Assembly (NCBI GenBank): GCA_024138015.1
Contig: JAMXBB010000012.1
Coordinates: 18,788,458-18,852,457 of the forward strand
Reading direction: 5' to 3'
DNA: 64,000 nucleotides
DNA from: Lumnitzera littorea
Lineage: Eukaryota > Streptophyta > Magnoliopsida > Myrtales > Combretaceae
This document shows, one piece after another, positions 56,851 through 64,000 of this stretch (position 1 is its first letter; every line of letters begins with the position of its first letter). A model generated the notes under the pieces. That model worked only from the letters and a program-made list of their open reading frames with translations. It ran no database searches and was not told the DNA's origin. The translations under genes were made by a program, and so were the position numbers.

Positions 56851-57770
56851 TGATACGGACTCGTGGATAAACCTATGAACCCAATATCATGCGTAACCAA
56901 AGGGGTGGGTCCAAGCTGTAAGATGGCTTGAAAAGTAAATGATAGTTGAAAGTCAAGCAGGGGGTTCCCGTGCACCGACGAAGGATATGATGCACCAACG
57001 TCTTATACGAGCTCAGGTCATACTTGATATGACATACAAGTATGGCTAGAAGTTACTCACTACTAATCCATGCTCAGAAGGGCTAGATAAGAGTAGCTCA
57101 AAAGTAAGAGGGACACTTAGCTCAAGAGAGTAAAAAGTTCAATAAATACTTTGTATTGTGATGATCAACTTTTACAGTATGACGGTATTTATATCACCCT
57201 CATTAGGGCAAATCCTAAGTTACAAAAATTACAAAAGAATAGTCCTTATTTGCTAAAAACAAAAGAGAATAACTTACAAGGAAAATATGAAACCTTGCAA
57301 AAGAAGGAACACGAACGTCCTTTGTTAGAAAGGATAGTACGGATGTTAGTAAAGGATAGTAGGTGCATGTTTTTACTATGATTCTAATAGTATTGTGGTC
57401 CAAGTAGGGGTGGGCCTCTATTCGGGCCTATTTGGCATTAGATGGGGCTAGATTGTGGTTGGTTTAGGGATGGCTCACATTGGGTTGGCCAAGAATGGTC
57501 AACTCTCGACAATCTTGCTTGGCCTTGGTACAGTAGAGATTACTATACTCGGAATTGGTACTTGGACTATAGTTTGGTGGAGGGTTTGGCTCGACATGCT
57601 GGTTGATCACTTTAGCAACATCTTAGATAGTATGAAGAGCAAAATAGCTTGATAGATTGGACTGGGGTAAATACTGCTCCTTGGCGCTAAGCTTACTTTA
57701 GATAGCTTGGCAGATCACCTAAGAGTGCCCTCAAACTCGGGAGCATATAATCGATCCTTGATCCTTATTA
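56851..57770 (-). repeat. 5' LTR of G4
   Basis: Partner of 48906-49825. Ends TGATCCTTATTA (CA decayed to TA) and is followed by the target duplication GACGA. The short frames within it (for example plus 57151-57381) have no protein-family resemblance. Confidence 0.92.
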
Positions 57771-58114
57771 GACGAGAACCCTTCCATAAACTCCAACCAC
57801 TTGGCTTGCCTTTTCGAAAGCTTGTTCTGATTCCCTAAATGCTTCAAAGACTCATAGTTTGTATAAATAACAAGCTTTCGTGGTAGTAAATAGTATTGCC
57901 AAATAGTAAGGGCTCGATAAAGAGAGTACAACTCTTTCTCATACATAGAATAGTTCAGGGTAGGACCATTAAGCTTTTTACTTTGGTAGGCAACAAGTCG
58001 TCGCTCCTGCATCAGGATAGTGCCAATTTGTACTCCTAATGCATCGCATTCCAATTCGAAGGGTTTGTCAAAATTTGGTAGTGAAAGAATAGGTATCAAG
58101 GTAAGCTTTACCAT
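57771..58114 (-). pseudogene. G3 RNase H remnant, cut by G4
   Basis: A well-preserved RNase H piece on the minus strand: LSLPNFDKPFELECDALGVQ (family D-A-S, here D-A-L), MQERRLVAYQSKKLNG, LNYSMYEKELYSLYRAL, WQYYLLPRKLVIYTNYESLK and RQAKWLEFMEGFSS. About 114 codons are free of stops. The frame continues into the G4 LTR to 57731, so its last 13 codons are not its own. The Asp of DASG is kept while Ser and some other positions are altered. Confidence 0.85.
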
Positions 58115-59010
58115 GATCTCCTTTAAGCTTTGCTTAGCTCGATCATTCTACTTGAATCCTTCATTCTTCTTTGTTAGCTTAGTCAAGAAGGCGGCTATGG
58201 TACTTAAGTTTTTGATAAATCACCTATAGGAAGAAGCTAGGCTATGAAAGCTTCGAACTTCAGTAACATTCTTTGGTGTTGGCTACTCAAGAACAACTCG
58301 GATCTTCTATTCATCTGCCTAGATTCCTTCCCCTAATATTACAAACCCTAGGAAAATCACCTCATTTTGGTAGAACGTATACTTCTTCACATTCCCATAC
58401 AACTTCTCAATTTGTAAAATGTCAAATACTTTACGGAGATTTTGAACATGGTTGTTCAAGTTAGCATTGTATACCAATATGTCATCAAATACATGACCAT
58501 ACATCTTTCAATTAGAGGGTATATTACATGGTTCACTAACTTTATGAATGTGCTCAGTGCATTAGTAAATCCAAGCAGCATAACCAACTATTCGTAAAGT
58601 CCATGCCTAGTCTTGAAGGTAGTCTTCCACTCATTACCCAGTCTCATGTAAATTTGGTGGTAGCCACTTCATGGATCAATCTTCGAAAATATCTTAGCAC
58701 CATGAAGCTCATCTAACATATCATCGAGCCTCGGTATCGGGTATCTATATTAGACAGCAATTCGGTTGATTACTCGATTGTTGATGCACATGAGCCATGT
58801 TCCATCCTTTTTAGGGATGAGTAGAACTAGTACAACATATGGGCTCATGCTCTCCCTTACATATCTTCGCCCTATGAGTTCGTTTACTTGTCTTTTCAGC
58901 TCGGTAGCTTGCTTAGGGTTCATTTTATATGCAGGTCAGTTTGGTAGGGCGGCGCTTGACTATAGATCAATATAATGTTCAATGCATTGGATTGTAGGCA
59001 ATCCTTTAGG
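58115..59010 (-). pseudogene. G3 reverse transcriptase remnant
   Basis: Minus-strand gypsy RT: AYKMNPKQATELKRQVNELI near 58910, VLLIPKKDGTWLMCINNRVI near 58800, YRYPIPRLDDMLDELHGAKI near 58720 and, in another frame (58319-58504), MYGHVFDDILVYNANLNNHV. The catalytic box there reads VFDD (family Y/F-x-DD), so the two Asp are intact. Stops and at least one frameshift separate the pieces. Confidence 0.82.
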
Positions 59011-59119
59011 TAGTTCTTTAGGAAACAGATAGGAAAACTCATTTAGTAGGCTTCGGATTTCATCAGGAATATCCTTCAAATCTCTTATTTCCAACAATCT
59101 TTTGATCAACAGGAACATA

Positions 59120-59600
59120 GGTTTTTCAGCCTTTTTAGCAGCTTAGAGCTCTCTTTGGCTCATCATGAAGGCATTCTTCTTACTAGCTTGGGTAAGCTAA
59201 TTATGGGTTTCAATTACTTGGGATGGGGCCATGAGTTACAACATAATCTTCCTTCTATCTTTAATGAAGGCATAGGTGTTCTTCTACCTATCGTGAGTAA
59301 CACGTTGGTTGAATAACCAAGGTTGTCCAAGCAGCAGATGTGAAGCTCCCATAGGGACGACATCACACATTACTTTGTCCCTATACACACTCCCAATACT
59401 GAACGATATGGTCACTTGTTTAGTTACATGAAAAGCACCTATAACATAAAGCCAATGCAACTTGTAAGGTCGGGGATGCTTTGAGGTCGATAGACCTAAC
59501 CTTTGCATAAAAGACTATGCAACGACATTAGTATAACTTCCCCTATCCATAATGATTATGCATAATTGGCCTTTAACGATATATTTAGTATGAAACAGAT
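59120..59600 (-). pseudogene. G3 protease remnant and linker
   Basis: The minus-strand frame 59508-59284 has VYRDKVMCDVVPMGASHLLL followed by GQPWLFNQRVTHDR, the flap-to-helix end of gypsy retropepsin (LLLGRPW in relatives). The active-site region upstream (near 59540) is unclear. Towards 59010 the text FSYLFPKELPKGLPTIQCIE leads into RT. Confidence 0.75.
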
Positions 59601-59829
59601 TCTCCCTCTAGTCCTCCTTAGAGTTCAGTAAGGAAATTAATACTCGTCTTGAGACTAAGGTCATCGCTTCTCCCTAGTCGGCATAGACACAAGTCTCCTC
59701 TTCCTCCTCGCTTTGAGTTTTCCAACATCCTCTTCCTTCTCGGGCTTTCTCTTATCGATGCTATCCATTACATCTCCTTAGAGCACCATGACGTGTTGGT
59801 TTGGACTCTTAATAGCCATATGTCCGAAG

Positions 59830-61007
59830 CCCAAGCATCTAAAGCATTTTACCTTGTTGGTCTTTCATCTGGAGGTCTACCTTTTCTAATATGTCCTCGG
59901 CGTCGACCTAAACTTAACTCAACCTGGCTGACCAACTTGGCCCTGTTGGCTTGTTTGGTTGTCATTAGATCAATCATTTCTATCCTCGACCTTGTATGGC
60001 CTCTTCAACTCGACTTGAATAAGTCAATGTAAAATTGGGGGTCGGGAGAATATTTGCCTATGTCGGCTCAGAGCACATCTCCTTTACTTTTCAACCCTCT
60101 ATGCTATCTTTATTGTCTCTTCCAAGTTATAAAACCCATGCACCTCCATAATGTGATGAATTTTGTATCGAAGTCTAGAAATGAACCTCAACATTGTGCA
60201 AGCCTTGGGTTCTTCCACGTTAGCTTGGATCATAAGCATCTGGAACTCTCTGACATAGTTATCAATAGATCGGCTTCCTTAGAGAAGCTCTCGTAATTGT
60301 GAAAACATATCTTGTAGGTAGGTCTCATGTACAAATCTACCTTTTAACAACCTTTTCATCTCATCCCAAGTTCTAACACCTCGCCTTCCATCTCTTGTTT
60401 TGGCTGTATTCAGATTTTTCTACCATAGGGTGGCATACCTAATAAACTCTAGTGCAGTAGGTTGGACTTTGATAGCATCTATATACCAATAACATTTAAA
60501 CACCTTCTCGATCTTCTTTTCCCACTCCAAGTATTCATTTGCATCTCCACTTCCATTAAAAGGTGGGATTTGAATCTTGACATTATCTAGCCCTCGGGGA
60601 GCTCGACGTCCTCACCCTTATGCTTGGTAATAGTCAACTTCTTCTTCTTCCTCCTTAAACTCTCTAACATCCAGCTCTTCATCATCTTCCTCATTCTCCT
60701 CTAACTCCAATCTTTGTCTAACAGCTTGGTTTGTTGCTCCTCTAGCTCGTTACAGTCAAACTAGGCAATTTGTTCGATTACCTTAGCCATGGTGTCTCTC
60801 AAGGGCATTTTCTTATTGGTTATGGTGCTATACACTCTGAGGTTGTTTGTTAACTTGTATTGCTATGACTAGACTCTCAATAAGGTTGGTCAGTCTATCA
60901 AGTTTGTTATCTACCGACCCTAGGGTGTTATTACCATTACAACAATGACTAGGTTGAGCACTACTACTTTGGTCACCAATAATACCTTAAATACTTGAGT
61001 TTGACAT
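59830..61007 (-). pseudogene. G3 gag remnant
   Basis: Starts with an ATG at 61005-61007 (MSNSS), about 155 bp inside the primer site. Pieces in order: LGSVDNKLDRLTNLIESLVI (60870-60930), an acidic ELEENEEDDEELDV stretch (near 60690), IQIPPFNGSGDANEYLEWEK (near 60550), FVHETYLQDMFSQLRELL (near 60310) and DNYVREFQMLMI (near 60250). A zinc-knuckle remnant GFGHMAIKSPNQHVMVL (near 59820) has lost Cys residues. Several stops interrupt it. Confidence 0.8.
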
Positions 61008-61163
61008 GGTATAATACTTCTCGAATGGATTAACAACTCACTAACAACTGTAATACCTTGCACGCAAACATACTGTAGTAGCTTTGGAGGGAACGTAAGA
61101 GCCACTAACAACAAAGCGATCCAAAACTTCACTACAGCTTTACATACTCTCTCGCGATATCGT

Positions 61164-61175
61164 GCTCTAATATTA
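61164..61175 (-). other. Primer-binding site of G3, initiator tRNA-Met type
   Basis: Plus strand GCTCTAATATTA reads TAATATTAGAGC on the minus strand. It differs from TGGTATCAGAGC by three changes that are all G to A or C to T, and abuts the LTR. Confidence 0.7.
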
Positions 61176-62015
61176 GTAAAGCTAATACGTCTCTGGGGTA
61201 AGACACATGGAGAAACACCACAACGAAGTGAACTAAAAACAAACAAGGAAAAGCTAATAAAGTCTAAGTAGCTACTAAATAGATATAACACACCACTCAA
61301 TCTTACTCAACCTACAATCCGTCGAATATGATATATCGATCCAAACTAAAGGGTCTTTCACCATTACTCCTTGCTAAAAAGAATAGCTAAGAGTTGAATG
61401 ATAATGAGAATAATATGGTTGCTTAAAGGAAATGTGAATAATTTCCCTATTAATCAGTTGGTTGTCTACATACAAGAAAGTGGGGGTTTATATACTTATT
61501 CACTAGGGTTACTTTACATGTATGAAAAGATAAAAAGGTATTCTACAATTAGGTTACATAAAACATAGTAAAAGGCCTAAAAGAGATAAATAATATTTAG
61601 TATGGAAAAGAAAGAATCATATTGGAAGGTTATGTTCAAAAGATACATGTCACTTGGTGGTTGGACATTAGAAATATGATATAAGGTAGGTAGAAGCAGA
61701 AAGGCATTGCAATCAAGGGCTAACCTGATCTAGATCAGATCGAGAGCCAATCAGTCTGGTAAAGAAGTCAGCTGAATTGGAGTCAGACATCTATGGTTGG
61801 TTCGAGAGCTTGACTCGACTAGTTCCGAGTTGTCTTCTGAAATAAAGCATTACTACTAGGTAAGGGCAAGTTCGACATATGTGAGGATTTGATAGCCAAG
61901 TTAGTAGGAGATCAATTTAGAATAGGAATCTCCGTCTTAGATATTGTTTCAAGTGAGTCCTTGGAGTCTTCTAGCTTAACTATGTGTGATTGGTCTAGGG
62001 GATTGATTCTTATCA
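61176..62015 (-). repeat. 5' LTR of G3
   Basis: Partner of 46675-47516, same length within 2 bp. Ends GATTCTTATCA on the plus strand, after which the G2 interior resumes at 62016. Confidence 0.85.
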
Positions 62016-62268
62016 ACTGTTGTTGGAACTATTTGAGCTTAGTGGACATGGCATATGATAAATGGAAAGAAGGAAATTTGATTGAGGACTTGGTTGACAG
62101 TGCCCATGACAAATGGAAGGAGTAGAGGATGATGCTAGCATAGATCATGGACCTAAGCTATCTTTATGTCAATGTATTTGGTTTTTGTGAGATAGTATTT
62201 GATCCTAGTAGGATTTGGAGTAAGTGGCTGCCAAGTTTCAAGTCAAAATATTTTCAAGGTAGGGGAGC
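62016..62268 (+). other. G2 interior 3' end with polypurine tract
   Basis: Continuation of the G2 interior after G3. It contains repeated text ATGATAAATGGAAAGAAGG / CCATGACAAATGGAAGGAG (62057 and 62103) and ends with the polypurine-rich AAGGTAGGGGAGC (62256-62268) that abuts the right LTR. Confidence 0.68.
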
Positions 62269-63025
62269 TGATGAGCTTTAGGGAACCGGTTAAAACCCAA
62301 ATGTTGGAAATTGCCAAGGGTTAGGCTATCTTGAAGACATTCCTATGAACTTTGCATGTTTTGAAGACTTATTGGAAAGCTCATTAGGCTGTGAAGACTT
62401 ATTAGAGAGCTCACCTGAGCATAGAGATTTGTTGAAGAGCTTTATAAGATTAGGTCGTCAGGTCAGCAAGTCATTTGCTCGTTTGGTTGTTAGAATTTAG
62501 GTTAACCTAGAATAGCTCATTAGCCCAACTTTACAGCTTATCACTCAAGCAGCTTATCCAACTACCTAGTTACAGCTTGCCATTATGACTACTTACTTAT
62601 GTTTTATTTACTAGATTACCCTTATATTTTATCTTGTATTTACGAAACTGCCATTAGGGCATCCTTTATTTTATTTTATTTACGAAATTGCCATTGTGTA
62701 TGAATAGTTCATATTTGTAGGGGTTTTTAGTAACACTTATTACTTTCAATGATAAACCCTTTGAGTATTTCCTTATAAAAGCACTCCTATCCTATTCTTA
62801 TTAATCCATTTAGTAAGGACTGTGGTAAGCAACCTTACTTTATACTTTGTACATAATATTAAAGTAAAGATTAGGTCATGTAGTGTTCATTTGGTGTGTC
62901 AAATCCTCATAGGCAACTGACGAATTTACTAAACTCGATTCTATCTTCCTTTCTTTAATATTTTGAAGAACCCATCTAATTCACTATGGAAAGATCTTAT
63001 GATAACTTAGCTCCAAGGCACATCA
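62269..63025 (+). repeat. 3' LTR of G2
   Basis: Starts TGATGAGCTTTAGGGAACCG and ends GGCACATCA. It carries the same degenerate 30-bp repeat (about 62345-62440) as the left LTR. The gag of G1 resumes at the next base. Confidence 0.85.
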
Positions 63026-64000
63026 ACCGCCTAAGCTAAGGAAAAAGAAACCTCAAGGAGATTTGAGAAAGGATAGAGCTCAGGAAGAAAGACAAGCAAG
63101 ATTAAGTGTTTTAAGTACCAAAGATTTAGGCACATGACAACTCAGTGCTTGAATAGAAGGACAATGATAGTAAAGGAAGAAATTCCACCCTTGACGTTGA
63201 AAGCAATGACGAAGAAGTTGAAGAATAGAAGGAGTCCGAGTAAACCAATCGTCCAAGGAGAAGGAAGTCATACACAATAAAGAGGGTAATTTCATGCTTG
63301 CAACCATGGCATTGAGGCAAGAGATGAGTGTAAGTCTAGCACTAAAAGACGAACAATAAGAAAACTCGTTTCACATTAGTTGTAATATTAATGGGATGTT
63401 ATGTGCCCTTATTGTTAACAGTGGTAGTTGCACTAATGTGGCAACTAAGTAAGCTATAGGAAGAGATTCCCTATGATACATTGGCTTAGTGATAAGGGAG
63501 CCTTACAGGTGACCAAGCAAGTTATAGTGTTGATCTACATTAGAAAGTATCAGGATGAGATTCTCTGTGATGTGTTTCTTACGAGTGCCTTACATATTCT
63601 TCTTGGAAGACTATAGATGTTTAACTGGCATGTGATCTATGATGGGAAGAGAAATACTTGTTCTTTTGAGCATAAGGGAAGAAGGGTGAGACTAAGTCCT
63701 GTATTTTCCAAGCAAGTCAAGACTATGCAAGCTCAGCTTAGTTGTACTTTAAAGGAGACCAATAATGACATGTTCAAAGTTGTCAAGGGAGATGAAGTTA
63801 GAAGTGTTGACCTTTTTATTGATTTGAAGGATACTCAAGCTACTAGCCTTGGTGAAAGATCTATTAGAGGGATTTGCCATCCTATTCCCTAAAGAATTAC
63901 CTAAGCAGTTACCCCTGATTTGAGGAATTGAGCATACAATATATCTGTAACTGGAGGTTGCACTTCTAAACAAATTGACATATCGATTGAACCCTAAGCA
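63026..64000 (+). pseudogene. G1 gag end, protease and start of RT (continues beyond window)
   Basis: In frame with the G1 gag left of G2. Zinc knuckle KCFKYQRFRHMTTQCLNRRT (63100-63165) keeps C, H and C but the second Cys is Tyr. The protease active site near 63400-63450 reads CALIVNSGSCTNVAT, with the catalytic Asp changed to Asn. Then DVFLTSALHILLGRL and the open frame 63617-63892 with VIYDGKRNTCSFEHKGRRVR. At 63900-63990 the RT lead-in (LPKQLP, GIEHTIYL) begins. Stops are scattered, several at positions where Gln is expected. Confidence 0.8.

Larger units (their letters stand above)
48906..57770 (-). mobile_element. G4: Ty3/gypsy element on the minus strand, inside G3
   Basis: Two LTRs of 920 bp each (48906-49825 and 56851-57770), both starting TGATACGGACTCGT on the plus strand. 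Flanks AACGA (48901-48905) and GACGA (57771-57775) match at 4 of 5, the difference being a transition. The G3 frame resumes in register across the insertion. The interior has gag, protease, RT and RNase H remnants but lacks most of the integrase core, and element D interrupts it at 51788-54729. About 5.9 kb without D. Confidence 0.86.
46675..62015 (-). mobile_element. G3: Ty3/gypsy element on the minus strand, inside G2
   Basis: LTRs at 46675-47516 (3') and 61176-62015 (5') flank gag, protease, RT, RNase H and integrase remnants in gypsy order on the minus strand. A tRNA-Met primer site lies just inside the right LTR. Subtracting the 8.87-kb G4 leaves about 6.5 kb, a normal gypsy size. Flanking sequences CTGGT and ACTGT/CTGTT give only a weak target duplication. 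All coding regions have stops. Confidence 0.8.
42141..63025 (+). mobile_element. G2: non-autonomous LTR element carrying the G3/G4/D nest
   Basis: Two LTRs in direct orientation (42141-42929, 789 bp; 62269-63025, 757 bp) with TGATG...CATCA ends. A primer site follows the left LTR and a polypurine tract precedes the right one. Removing the nested G3 leaves about 5.5 kb. The interior has no gag-pol: it is a long less AT-rich non-coding stretch (43300-45550) and one decayed unknown frame. It therefore looks like a large non-autonomous derivative mobilised by another element. Confidence 0.72.
40097..64000 (+). mobile_element. G1: outermost Ty3/gypsy element (interrupted, runs off the window)
   Basis: A plus-strand gypsy seen in two pieces: a leader and gag at 40097-42140, and zinc knuckle, protease and the start of RT at 63026-64000. 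The 20.9-kb G2 element sits between them. The Gag frame of the left piece resumes in the same frame at 63026. The flanking 5-mers ATTAT and ACCGC differ only by four C:G to T:A changes, consistent with a decayed target duplication. The upstream limit is unclear because element B abuts it. Confidence 0.68.

Noticed and set aside
42141..63025. A single giant 20.9-kb autonomous retrotransposon
   Set aside because: The gag and pol remnants inside are on the opposite strand and have their own LTR pairs, primer sites and target duplications, so they are later insertions (G3, G4), not G2's genes.
1..64000. CRISPR array, prophage, operon or integrated plant pararetrovirus
   Set aside because: No regularly spaced repeats of CRISPR type, no bacterial gene organisation, and no movement- or coat-protein-like frames. 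All reverse transcriptase remnants fall in copia, gypsy or LINE contexts with matching structural features.

Overview
The window looks like nuclear DNA of a flowering plant, probably a eudicot. It is AT-rich, has one intron-bearing gene of the plant family UPF0496, and is otherwise packed with plant transposable elements: Ty1/copia and Ty3/gypsy LTR retrotransposons with initiator-methionine-tRNA primer sites, an L1-type LINE, hAT-like elements and tRNA-derived SINE-like pieces. The species cannot be named from the sequence. No rRNA gene, functional tRNA gene, CRISPR array or bacterial-style operon is visible.

Layout. 1-9430: a degenerate direct repeat (about 1-960 and 8506-9430) flanks intergenic DNA and a dead but structurally complete copia element (3412-8355; 5-bp target duplication TTTCT). 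The second repeat copy holds a 570-bp hAT-like MITE. 9440-14688: AT-rich DNA with a SINE-like piece and a 1.6-kb hAT-like element (13068-14688). About 14958-22430: a decayed L1-type LINE on the minus strand, interrupted by element A (15065-18578). 22431-26276: the only convincing host gene, UPF0496, with a 7-nt first coding exon, a 766-nt intron and one long exon. 26277-31579: intergenic DNA with one doubtful LTR-like stretch. 31580-40096: elements C and B, with a different solo-LTR-like element (33936-36189) inside C.

40097-64000: a five-level nest of insertions. A plus-strand gypsy (G1, running off the right edge) carries in its gag a 20.9-kb insertion G2. G2 carries the minus-strand gypsy G3, G3 carries the minus-strand gypsy G4 in its RNase H/integrase junction, and G4 carries the 2.9-kb element D between protease and reverse transcriptase. 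Several junctions are supported by target-site duplications and by the host reading frame resuming across the insertion.

Elements A, B, C and D are four copies of one unusual 2.9-3.5 kb family with TG...CA ends, 5-bp target duplications where checkable, and no coding capacity. They are either solo copies of a very long LTR or a non-autonomous element. No transposon gene here is intact. Many of the disabling changes are C:G to T:A (CAA to TAA, TGG to TAG, GAT to AAT), as expected of old, methylated, silenced elements. The UPF0496 gene is the only gene likely to make a protein.
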